From a bacterium (GTDB lineage Bacteria; Bipolaricaulota; Bipolaricaulia; UBA7950; UBA9294): 6,828 nucleotides of DNA. Every line of letters begins with the position of its first letter. Within the stretch, counting starts at the first letter, position 1. Where the stretch lies: contig DAOVHV010000053.1 in NCBI GenBank assembly GCA_030671645.1, positions 1-6,828 on the forward strand, given 5' to 3'. The notes under the pieces were generated by a model. That model worked only from the letters and a program-made list of their open reading frames with translations, did not search any database and was not told where the DNA came from. Positions 1 through 5,333 of the stretch are shown in pieces. The translations under genes were made by a program, and so were the position numbers.

Positions 1-909
1 CCCGGTGTATTCCTTGATGAGGCCATACCCTGCGTAGTCGAACGAGAAGGGTTGTGGGATTTGCTCGGCAAAGATCGATTTGCTCCCCGCGTCGAGGACT
101 ACGATGCCTGCGCGAGGAGCGCTCATCACCGTAGCTAGAACGGAGAGCGCGCAGTCGTCAATCGAGCAGGCATCGAGCGAAACCTGCCGTACATCGTTGA
201 ATACGTACGTGCCCGGCCGGAACTCAGTGAGACCGGAGACGGTAGTGCCAGCAAACGCTGAGATTGCCGACCCCGCGCTGACAGTTCGGATGTCATGCCC
301 GTCGGCGCGAAGTGCATCGGCCACCGACACCAATGTTTCCGCTGCACGGATCGAGACCTCTTCAAGGTCCGCCCGCGTTCGACACTGATAGACATGGCCT
401 TCGTGAGTCAATACTCCGACAAGGCTGAGGCTCGATTGCGCTTTGATGAGGCGAGCCAGACTCCGTACCTTGGAGACGTCTTGGACACCACAACGATGTT
501 GCCCGGTATCGATTTCGATCAGGACCGGGAGGGTGATCCCGGCCTTCCTGAAGACGTCCGCGGCTGCGGTAATGCCCACGTCACTGTCGACTACAAGTGA
601 GACTCGAATGTTTCTCGCTAACGTGGCCAGACGCTGAAGCTTGGTCGGAACGACGACCTCAGTCGCTACGCAGATGTCCTCGATGCCGGCCTGGGCCATG
701 ACCTCAGCCTCGCTGACTTTGGCCACAGCAATCCCGCAGGCTCCCGAGGCAATCTGGAGTTGCGCGATTTCCGGCGTCTTGTGTGTCTTCATATGCGGAC
801 GTAGCAACAGGTTGCGGGATGCGATCAAGGCGGCCATTCGCTCGATGTTCGACTGCAGAACGGTACGTCTGAGCAGTAGAGCCGGCGATTCCACGGCGAA
901 GGTCTTCAT
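1..909 (-). CDS. D-threonine aldolase / D-serine dehydratase-like PLP enzyme (3' end cut by window)
   Basis: The reading frame is open from 909 to the left edge: 303 codons of a family that is usually about 360-390 residues, so the C-terminus is missing. It belongs to the alanine-racemase-fold (type III) D-threonine aldolase / D-serine dehydratase / D-3-hydroxyaspartate aldolase group. Visible family marks are LRPHMKTHK at residues 36-44 (K41 is the expected PLP lysine), IDTGQHRCGV at 133-142, THEGH at 168-172, the SAGS phosphate-binding stretch at 211-214, RPGTYVFND at 231-239 and LDAGSKS at 272-278. In the family these enzymes cleave or dehydrate beta-hydroxy-D-amino acids using PLP and a divalent metal. 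The metal-binding His-x-Asp/Cys motif near the C-terminus lies outside the window, so aldolase and dehydratase cannot be told apart. AGGAAAGGAAG ends 5 bases before the ATG and supports this start. It is the third gene of the leftward operon, 116 bases after the dehydratase. Fold assignment is strong; substrate is unknown. Confidence 0.88.
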   Translation of the reverse strand, partial: MKTFAVESPALLLRRTVLQSNIERMAALIASRNLLLRPHMKTHKTPEIAQLQIASGACGIAVAKVSEAEVMAQAGIEDICVATEVVVPTKLQRLATLARNIRVSLVVDSDVGITAAADVFRKAGITLPVLIEIDTGQHRCGVQDVSKVRSLARLIKAQSSLSLVGVLTHEGHVYQCRTRADLEEVSIRAAETLVSVADALRADGHDIRTVSAGSAISAFAGTTVSGLTEFRPGTYVFNDVRQVSLDACSIDDCALSVLATVMSAPRAGIVVLDAGSKSIFAEQIPQPFSFDYAGYGLIKEYTG

Positions 910-934
910 GTAAGCTTCCTTTCCTCTATCCGAG

Positions 935-1012
935 CTACGCGATCCCTGCGATCCCTGCAATCTCTGCGATAATGTAGGCCGCAGCTGCGAAGGATAGTGA
1001 TTGAGGATTCAT
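935..1012 (-). CDS. possible 25-residue hydrophobic mini-protein
   Basis: An ATG at 1012 opens 25 codons ending in TAG, inside the 116-base gap between the UxaA-type gene and the PLP enzyme gene, 13 bases after the UxaA stop. The product would start MNPQSLSFAAAAYIIAEI and finish with repeated Ala-Gly-Ile, that is, a short hydrophobic peptide. The end is coded by an in-frame 9-base tandem repeat. I see no good ribosome binding site in front of the ATG. Downstream translational coupling is possible, but this may equally be a chance frame in spacer DNA. I do not recognise any family. Confidence 0.15.
   Translation of the reverse strand: MNPQSLSFAAAAYIIAEIAGIAGIA
942..968. repeat. three 9-base tandem units
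   Basis: Three consecutive units read ATCCCTGCG, ATCCCTGCA and ATCTCTGCG on the plus strand, differing by one or two bases. They lie in the spacer between the UxaA-type gene and the PLP enzyme gene. The 9-base period keeps the frame of the overlapping 25-codon minus-strand reading frame. The array is too short to be a confident satellite and could be replication slippage. Confidence 0.5.
980..989. other. 10-base perfect palindrome CGCAGCTGCG
   Basis: A perfect palindrome without a loop lies in the 116-base spacer upstream of the PLP enzyme gene. With no loop and no following T-run it is not a normal intrinsic terminator. It could be a protein-binding site or chance in GC-rich DNA. Confidence 0.2.
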
Positions 1013-1025
1013 CGTGCGGCTCGGC

Positions 1026-2555
1026 TCACAGGCGAAGTCCTAGTGTCTCAATGGCGAAATCACGGGCGCCGAGTCGTTCCGACGCGGTTGTGCGCCCACG
1101 GCAGACCTCCGTGACGAGTTCGAATAGTCGCTTGGAGATCGACTCGATGGATTGGGATTCGAGCACGGCGCCGGCATCGAAATCCATATCCGCCGCGAGA
1201 GAGGAGAAGACAGCCGAGTTCGACGCAACCTTGATGACTGGAGCGATAGGGCTTCCGGTCGGGGTTCCACGACCGGTGCTGAACAAGACAAGATGGGCTC
1301 CGCCGGCGATCATTCCGGTCACCGAATGAATGTCGCTTCCAGGCGTGTCCATAATGACTAGCCCGTGGCAGCTCGGCGGGACCCCGTAAGGGATGAATTC
1401 GCGGACCGTCGAGGATCCCCCCTTGGCGATGGCCCCCATTGACTTCTCTTCAATCGTGGTCAACCCCCCGGCGATGTTCCCCGGCGTTGGTTGCCCGCCA
1501 CGAAAGTCGATGCTGTACTGCGCAGCATCCGCTTCTCGACGCTGTACCGCATCGAGAAGCGCTTGGGCGACATCCGGGGATGCAGCTCGTGCAGCCAAGA
1601 GATGCTCGGCGCCGATGAACTCCGGCACCTCCGACAGAAGGGCGGTTCCGCCGGCGTTGACGATTAGATCGCATACGGCGCCGATCACCGGATTGGCTGT
1701 GATCCCCGACCACGCGTCCGACCCGCCACACTCCGTCGCTACCACAAGATCGCTGAAAGAGATCGGCTCTGGCGCCAGGTCTACAATTTGCTCGCGCAAC
1801 GATTCGGCCAGATGTAAGCCGTCCCGCACCGACACAGCCGCCCCCCCGCATTCCTGAATGACGATATCTGCTGCCCTGAAGCCATCCGCAAGGAGGGATT
1901 CGGTCAGCTCGTGCGTCGGGACACTCTCGCAGCCAAGGCCGACCAAGAGTACGGCGCCGACGTTCGGGTGGCGCGCGTGCCCGTCAAGAATCCGAATCGT
2001 CTGCTGGAGATCCGCCCCGACCTGAGGGCATCCGCACGAATGGGCGATTGCGACGGCCTCGGGAATCTCACCAGCGATCCGCTCGGTAACTGAATTGGCA
2101 CAGGCCACGGTGGACAGGATCAGTAGGTGGTTTCGTATACCCGCGCGTCCGTCGCATCGGCGATATCCGAGGAGCATCGATTGCGGGACATTCTGGTGCT
2201 CAGAGGTGGATGGGTGCGCGACGGCGGCATCGGGTACGGATAGTTGATCTTGCCTCGACGCCTCGGCTTGAAATCGCCGGCTATGCATGTTGTGCACTCC
2301 GACCCGATTACCCACCTGAATTGGAGTCGATGCAACCCCAATTGCCACACCATACTTGAGGATGGCCTCTCCTTCCGCGATGTCGAGAACGGCGACCTTG
2401 TGGCCAAAAGGGACGTCATTCACCACAAGAATGGGCTTGCCCTGTAGGGCGATAGTGTCGCCGGCTCGAAGAAAAGCCGGTGCAATGGCGACATTGTCAC
2501 GCGGGTCTATTCGGATCAGGGATGCTCCGGGTGTGTTCTCATCGGTTGCCATCAT
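1026..2555 (-). CDS. UxaA-family altronate/D-galactarate-type dehydratase, fused SAF plus catalytic domains
   Basis: The 509-residue product aligns by eye along its whole length with E. coli altronate dehydratase UxaA (about 495 residues). Residues 12-92 are the SAF domain, including FGHKVAVLDIAEGE and IKYG-like LKYGVAIG. The catalytic part starts near GYRRCDGRAGIRNH (130-143) and keeps HSCGCPQVGAD (172-182), GLGCE (206-210), TECGGSD.WSGITANP (274-289), SEVPE (308-312), TPGNIAGGLTTIEEKSMG (357-374) and FSTGRGTP (425-432). The family removes water from sugar acids with Fe2+ or Mn2+ in the cytoplasm, giving 2-keto-3-deoxy acids. Sulfolactate sulfo-lyase SuyAB is a split relative, so the fused form favours a hydroxy-acid substrate but does not fix it. 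The start is the ATG at 2555: it has AAGGAGGTG four bases upstream and overlaps the OYE stop as ATGA. A frame extension to 2585 has no such signal. No uronate-pathway partner gene is visible, so I leave the symbol empty. Confidence 0.92.
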   Translation of the reverse strand: MMATDENTPGASLIRIDPRDNVAIAPAFLRAGDTIALQGKPILVVNDVPFGHKVAVLDIAEGEAILKYGVAIGVASTPIQVGNRVGVHNMHSRRFQAEASRQDQLSVPDAAVAHPSTSEHQNVPQSMLLGYRRCDGRAGIRNHLLILSTVACANSVTERIAGEIPEAVAIAHSCGCPQVGADLQQTIRILDGHARHPNVGAVLLVGLGCESVPTHELTESLLADGFRAADIVIQECGGAAVSVRDGLHLAESLREQIVDLAPEPISFSDLVVATECGGSDAWSGITANPVIGAVCDLIVNAGGTALLSEVPEFIGAEHLLAARAASPDVAQALLDAVQRREADAAQYSIDFRGGQPTPGNIAGGLTTIEEKSMGAIAKGGSSTVREFIPYGVPPSCHGLVIMDTPGSDIHSVTGMIAGGAHLVLFSTGRGTPTGSPIAPVIKVASNSAVFSSLAADMDFDAGAVLESQSIESISKRLFELVTEVCRGRTTASERLGARDFAIETLGLRL

Positions 2556-3655
2556 GACACCTCCTTCGGAGGGCGGGACAGACACTTACACGAGATCCCC
2601 ATGTCGCTCGCCTGTTCCGGCCAACATCGATTTCCCGAGATACACGATGATCGTAGCTGCAGCCTATTCTCGAATCGGTGTGGCAGATCGGGCTCGCAGA
2701 TGAGCGGGCGGCAGAGCGATATGAAGTCAGCATCCCCCGCCTTCAACACGTCTTCCATGACGGGACGGCTTCGTAGACCGCCAACCAGAAGAATGGGAAG
2801 ATCAGTTCGCTCTCGCGCCCGGCGTCCGAACTCCCGGAAATAAGCCTCTTCTGCTTCCTCGCAAACGGTTCGTATGTTGAGGCTCCGTCCCTGTGAGATG
2901 CCGCCACTAATCTCCAAGCCGTCAATCCCGAAATCGGCAAGTTGTTCGACCAGTGAGAGGCTCACCTCGAGCTGCAAACCGCCGTCAAGCTGATCGACCA
3001 TCCCCAGCTTGATCAACAATGGATAGTCCGGCCCCACAACGTCACGTACTTTACGACAGGTTTCTTGAAGGAAGCGCATGCGTGACGACGGAGATCCGCC
3101 CCAGGCATCGGTACGTTGATTCGTCCTTGGGGAGAGAAACTGACTACCGAGGTAGCCGTGGGCAGAGTGGATCTGGATCGCATCGAAGCCTGCCGCCACG
3201 GCACGTTCAGCAGCACGGGCGAATGACGCGATGATCGCATGAATCTGAAGAGCACTGAGACGGGTGGCGGGACGGGCGGCAAGAGGAGGGTGAACGTCCG
3301 AAGGAGCATATGGAGTGGCGATATCTGCCGCCGCCTTCATCCCCGCATGGTTGAGCTGCGCAGCAATGAAGCCACCTTCGTCGTGGACAGCATCGACGAC
3401 GAGTCGAAGTCCGCCAATCGCTGAATCGTCAGCGATCGCCGTCATGCCTGGATGTGCTTTTCCGCATGTGGAAACATACATGTGTCCGATGATGATCAGA
3501 CCGGCGCCCCCGCGCGCCAAAGTGGCCAGCAGGGCGGCCAGCTCTGGCAATGGGACTCCAGTATCGTCAGCCAGTCGCTCGGCCGTTGCGGATCGGACAA
3601 TCCGGTTCGGGATCTCAAGACTCCCAATTCGTGCCTGCGTGAAAAGCATACTCAT
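2552..3655 (-). CDS. Old Yellow Enzyme family NADH:flavin oxidoreductase, single-domain DCR/BaiCD-like
   Basis: The 367-residue protein is an FMN-binding TIM barrel. Visible marks are PNRIVRSAT (16-24), AQLNHAG (99-105), the catalytic pair H163/H166 in IHSAHGYLGSQFLSPRTNQR (162-181), the TDAWGGS turn (182-188), KLGMVDQLDGG (216-226), LEISGG (247-252) and VGGLRSRPVMEDVLKAGDAD (291-310). It resembles the N-terminal half of 2,4-dienoyl-CoA reductase and bile-acid BaiCD/BaiH-type enzymes but lacks their C-terminal FAD/NAD(P)H domains, so it needs another electron donor or uses NAD(P)H directly. Such enzymes reduce activated C=C bonds. C338, C344 and C356 keep [4Fe-4S] spacing, but the second ligand position is G341 (CISGNRC), so the cluster may be lost or altered. 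GGGAGG five bases before the ATG at 3655 favours this start over the in-frame GTG at 3673. It is the first gene of the leftward operon. Confidence 0.92.
   Translation of the reverse strand: MSMLFTQARIGSLEIPNRIVRSATAERLADDTGVPLPELAALLATLARGGAGLIIIGHMYVSTCGKAHPGMTAIADDSAIGGLRLVVDAVHDEGGFIAAQLNHAGMKAAADIATPYAPSDVHPPLAARPATRLSALQIHAIIASFARAAERAVAAGFDAIQIHSAHGYLGSQFLSPRTNQRTDAWGGSPSSRMRFLQETCRKVRDVVGPDYPLLIKLGMVDQLDGGLQLEVSLSLVEQLADFGIDGLEISGGISQGRSLNIRTVCEEAEEAYFREFGRRARERTDLPILLVGGLRSRPVMEDVLKAGDADFISLCRPLICEPDLPHRFENRLQLRSSCISGNRCWPEQASDMGISCKCLSRPPKEVS
2558..2566 (-). promoter_or_regulatory. near-consensus ribosome binding site of the UxaA-type gene
   Basis: AAGGAGGTG lies inside the last codons of the OYE gene (Lys-Glu-Val-Ser-stop) and ends 2 bases before the ATG, with the GGAGG core 4 bases away. 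It decides the start at 2555. Together with the ATGA stop/start overlap it implies translational coupling of the two genes. Confidence 0.85.
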
Positions 3656-3660
3656 GCGAA

Positions 3661-3666
3661 CCTCCC
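3661..3666 (-). promoter_or_regulatory. ribosome binding site deciding the OYE start
   Basis: GGGAGG stands five bases (TTCGC) before the ATG at 3655. It lies inside the extended frame that begins with GTG at 3673, which makes that earlier start unlikely. Confidence 0.75.
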
Positions 3667-3676
3667 GAACCACGGA

Positions 3677-3706
3677 TTCTCCAAAGGGATTCCACTATTT
3701 TGAGAA
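3677..3706. promoter_or_regulatory. imperfect dyad over the leftward promoter start region, possible operator
   Basis: TTCTCCAAA (3677-3685) is mirrored by TTTGAGAA (3699-3706), with one extra C on the left arm. The right arm overlaps the -10 element of the leftward promoter and the dyad spans the expected transcription start. That position would suit a repressor site. The right arm is also part of a 10-base direct repeat, TTTGAGAATA, with a second copy at 3845-3854. Binding is inferred from symmetry and position only. Confidence 0.35.
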
Positions 3707-3731
3707 TACTCGTCGCAGAGGTTCATGTCCA
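3703..3731 (-). promoter_or_regulatory. sigma70-like promoter for the leftward operon
   Basis: On the minus strand TGGACA (3731-3726, five of six matches to TTGACA) is followed after exactly 17 bases by TATTCT (3708-3703, four of six matches to TATAAT). Transcription would start near 3696 and leave a leader of about 40 bases before the OYE ATG at 3655. Nothing else in the divergent region fits as well for this strand. Confidence 0.55.
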
Positions 3732-3757
3732 CTTGACGCCAAAGAGCGTCTAAAGTG
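3730..3757. promoter_or_regulatory. 10-bp bulged dyad at the -35 of the leftward promoter
   Basis: CACTTGACGC (3730-3739) pairs with GCGTC (3746-3750) plus AAGTG (3753-3757), with a two-base TA bulge in the right arm and a six-base centre. It abuts and slightly overlaps the -35 element, a usual place for an activator or repressor site. The function is inferred. Confidence 0.35.
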
Positions 3758-3844
3758 CACGAGAGAAAGACTGTTTTGGGATCAATAAAGGGCAGAAAGG
3801 AACGGAAGTGGCGTGCATGGGGAATGATGCCAGCAAATGTTCTG

Positions 3845-3854
3845 TTTGAGAATA
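3845..3854. repeat. second copy of the 10-base repeat TTTGAGAATA
   Basis: This is identical to 3699-3708, 146 bases away in the same orientation, both within the divergent control region. It may be a second contact site for a regulator that also binds over the leftward promoter. The copy here has no matching -35, so it is not itself a promoter. Confidence 0.35.
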
Positions 3855-3873
3855 TGTATCGGAAGATGAAATT

Positions 3874-3898
3874 GCTTGTCGCGATAAACGCGACAAGC
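3874..3898. promoter_or_regulatory. perfect 10-bp inverted repeat, likely operator
   Basis: GCTTGTCGCG (3874-3883) and CGCGACAAGC (3889-3898) are exact reverse complements around a five-base ATAAA centre. The repeat ends directly before the TTGACG -35 candidate of the rightward operon. It is the most perfect dyad in the divergent region. No T-run follows, so a terminator is unlikely. The geometry suits a dimeric repressor or activator such as a TetR- or LacI-type protein, but no regulator gene is in the window. Confidence 0.55.
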
Positions 3899-3927
3899 TT
3901 GACGTCATATTGACCGTCCGCCAACAT
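3899..3927 (+). promoter_or_regulatory. weak sigma70-like promoter candidate for the rightward operon
   Basis: TTGACG (3899-3904, five of six) is followed after 17 bases by CAACAT (3922-3927, only three of six matches). The poor -10 would need an activator, which fits the perfect dyad ending immediately upstream at 3898. The transcript would start near 3934 with a leader of about 85 bases before the ATG at 4020. Confidence 0.3.
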
Positions 3928-3968
3928 AGGGCGAGCCAATACGCCGTTGAATGGTCGAGTGTACTGGT

Positions 3969-3986
3969 GGCCCGAGATGTCGGGCC
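3969..3986 (+). promoter_or_regulatory. 7-bp GC-rich hairpin in the leader of the rightward operon
   Basis: GGCCCGA (3969-3975) pairs exactly with TCGGGCC (3980-3986) around a GATG loop. GGTG and then TTTT follow, giving a short terminator- or attenuator-like shape 33 bases before the ATG at 4020. The T-run is only four bases and starts four bases after the stem, so strong termination is doubtful. Confidence 0.3.
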
Positions 3987-4019
3987 GGTGTTTTCCACAA
4001 CAGCTACGGGGAGGAGCCA

Positions 4020-4598
4020 ATGGGACAGAAGATCGTCAGTATCCACGGAAGCCCGCGTAAGAACGGGAACAGCGCGCTACTGGCGGAGCAGGTTGAAGCG
4101 GGTGCTCGCGAGGCCGGCGCTCAGGTCGTGTCGTTCTATCTGCACGGGATGGATATCCTCCCCTGCTCTGCCTGCGACGCCTGTCGCGACAGCATCGAGG
4201 CGAAATGTGCCATCGAAGACGACATGCAGTCTGTGCACCACGCGTTGAGGGAGGCGGACGGACTGATCATCGCAAGCCCGATCTATTGGTTCGCTGTCTC
4301 CGGGCAAACGAAGGTCTTTCTCGATCGCTGCTACGCACTCGGCGGACCGGAAGGAACGGCGCTTCGCGGAAAACGGATCGCGATTGCGTTGACGTACGAA
4401 GATCCGGATCCGTTCCGTTCGGGCGCCGTGAACGCGCTCCGCTCGCTCCAAGACATGTTCGCCTATGTCGATGCGCCAATCGTGTCCATGGTGTATGGAA
4501 CTGCGGGAGGGGCCGGGGAAATCGCGGCGAATCATGCGCTACTGGTGGAAGCCAAGGTATCGGGGCATCGACTGGTGTCTGGACCCTCTAGTCCTTAG
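4020..4598 (+). CDS. iron-sulfur flavoprotein-like NAD(P)H-dependent FMN reductase (flavodoxin fold)
   Basis: The 192-residue product is a flavodoxin-like reductase of the NADPH-dependent FMN reductase / Isf group. HGSPRKNGNSAL (9-20) is the FMN phosphate loop, ADGLIIASPIYWFAVSGQTK (79-98) is the second flavin-binding stretch, and DDM (67-69) is typical. The cysteines C49, C52, C55 and C63 follow C-x2-C-x2-C-x7-C, within the spacing of the compact [4Fe-4S] motif of Isf proteins. Isf-type dimers move electrons from ferredoxin or NAD(P)H through the cluster to FMN. Many close relatives carry a similar Cys pattern without a proven cluster. GGGGAGGAG three bases before the ATG at 4020 sets the start. 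An in-frame ATG at 3951 lies upstream in the leader and lacks family sequence. It is the first gene of the rightward operon and may deliver electrons to the OYE enzyme coded divergently (inference). Confidence 0.9.
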   Translation: MGQKIVSIHGSPRKNGNSALLAEQVEAGAREAGAQVVSFYLHGMDILPCSACDACRDSIEAKCAIEDDMQSVHHALREADGLIIASPIYWFAVSGQTKVFLDRCYALGGPEGTALRGKRIAIALTYEDPDPFRSGAVNALRSLQDMFAYVDAPIVSMVYGTAGGAGEIAANHALLVEAKVSGHRLVSGPSSP

Positions 4599-4652
4599 CC
4601 GAACTGCGGCATAGATCATGTCCTGAAACGCGGTGATTGAAAGGAGTGCGAG

Positions 4653-5177
4653 ATGAGAAGGGAATTGGATTGGCGTAGAACGTTCGACCGATTGCAGCTG
4701 GCGATGGACGACGATAGGGGTATGTTCCTTGTCGTACGCGGGCCCTCGGGACGAGCAAATCCCATGACCGTTAGCTGGGGGCAGATCGGTTTCGTGTGGA
4801 GTCGTCCCATCTTCACAGTTTTCGTCAGAGAGTCCCGCTACACGCACGAGTGCTTGGTCACAGCGGACAGCTTTACTGTGAATGTGCCGGAGTCCGGCCA
4901 GCTCGCGGAGGAACTGTCGGTCTGCGGAACGACTTCAGGGCGTGATACTGACAAGCTGCAGATCTGCACATTGGCGACCCATCCGGGAGAGCGCGTAACG
5001 GCACCATATCTGAGCGATTGCAGCTTGCACTACGAATGCCGTATCGTCGCCCGACGGCAGGTGGAACTTGCGGACATTGTGGCCCGTGACATCATGGAAG
5101 AGCACTACGCCAATGGAGATCCGCACCTCATCGTGCTCGGCGAGATCGTTGGGGCGTTTGTCCGGGACGATCGGTAG
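4653..5177 (+). CDS. flavin reductase family / flavoredoxin-like FMN-binding split-barrel protein
   Basis: The 174-residue protein matches the flavin-reductase-like split beta-barrel family in size and motifs: NPMTVSWGQIGFVWSRPIF (36-54) is the hallmark FMN-binding segment, followed by FVRESRYTHE (57-66), SFTVNVP (73-79), CGTTSGRDTDK (91-101) and the closing PHLIVLGEIVGAFV (157-170). Members bind FMN as homodimers and either reduce free flavin with NAD(P)H or act as electron-transfer flavoredoxins. The sequence does not say which. GAAAGGAG six bases before the ATG supports the start. The gene follows the Isf-like gene after 54 bases with no terminator between them, so the two are probably co-transcribed. 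No partner monooxygenase is in the window; the nearest likely partners are the Isf-like protein and the OYE. Confidence 0.9.
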   Translation: MRRELDWRRTFDRLQLAMDDDRGMFLVVRGPSGRANPMTVSWGQIGFVWSRPIFTVFVRESRYTHECLVTADSFTVNVPESGQLAEELSVCGTTSGRDTDKLQICTLATHPGERVTAPYLSDCSLHYECRIVARRQVELADIVARDIMEEHYANGDPHLIVLGEIVGAFVRDDR

Positions 5178-5222
5178 CGTGGCTGGGACACCCGGAACAA
5201 GCGCAGCGCTAGTGGATAACGG

Positions 5223-5297
5223 ATGATTGGCGCATTATTAGCACTTGGCGGAGCGCTGTCGTGGGGCGCGAGCCAGATCATCGCCCTCCTCGGGTAG
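5223..5297 (+). pseudogene. 24-codon frame resembling the N-terminus of an EamA/DMT transporter, possible remnant
   Basis: An ATG at 5223 opens a frame reading MIGALLALGGALSWGAS and ending LLG before a TAG. The small-residue-rich stretch with Ser-Trp-Gly is very like the first membrane segment of EamA (drug/metabolite transporter) proteins, which are normally near 300 residues with ten segments. The frame stops inside a hairpin, and the next gene runs in the opposite direction, so a full transporter is not possible here. It could be the stump of a deleted gene, a one-segment small membrane protein, or chance. There is no clear ribosome binding site. Confidence 0.25.
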
Positions 5298-5308
5298 CCC
5301 GGGGAGGG
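5284..5308. terminator. 11-bp GC-rich hairpin between convergent genes
   Basis: CCCTCCTCGGG (5284-5294) pairs with CCCGGGGAGGG (5298-5308) over all 11 positions, one a G-T wobble, around a three-base TAG loop. It lies 106 bases after the flavin reductase stop and 25 bases after the minus-strand lipoprotein stop. It could therefore end transcription from both sides. No T-run follows on either strand, so it is not a textbook intrinsic terminator. Confidence 0.45.
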
Positions 5309-5333
5309 GAGATCTCAGCTCGGGGCGAACTGG

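Noticed and set aside
80..637. Plus-strand open frames of 64-102 residues over the left end
   Set aside because: They are antisense to the well-supported PLP enzyme frame, which has clear family motifs. The products are Arg/Ser/Thr-rich without recognisable domains.
1393..1857. 154-codon plus-strand frame, and 1450-1851 minus in another frame
   Set aside because: Both are shadows of the UxaA-type gene, whose conserved motifs run through this stretch in its own frame.
2556..2585. Ten-residue N-terminal extension of the UxaA-type protein
   Set aside because: The ATG at 2555 has AAGGAGGTG and the ATGA overlap. The extension lies in OYE coding sequence and has no ribosome binding site of its own.
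3315..3788. 157-codon plus-strand frame running into the divergent region
   Set aside because: It is antisense to the OYE barrel, has low-complexity composition and crosses the leftward promoter; no domain is seen.
3951..4019. 23-residue N-terminal extension of the Isf-like protein
   Set aside because: Family sequence begins at the ATG at 4020, which has GGGGAGGAG before it. The extension would be coded by the leader hairpin.
3652..4046. Minus-strand frames of 98 and 122 codons across the divergent region
   Set aside because: They have no ribosome binding site or recognisable sequence and would cover both promoters and the Isf-like start. I see no gene in 3656-4019.
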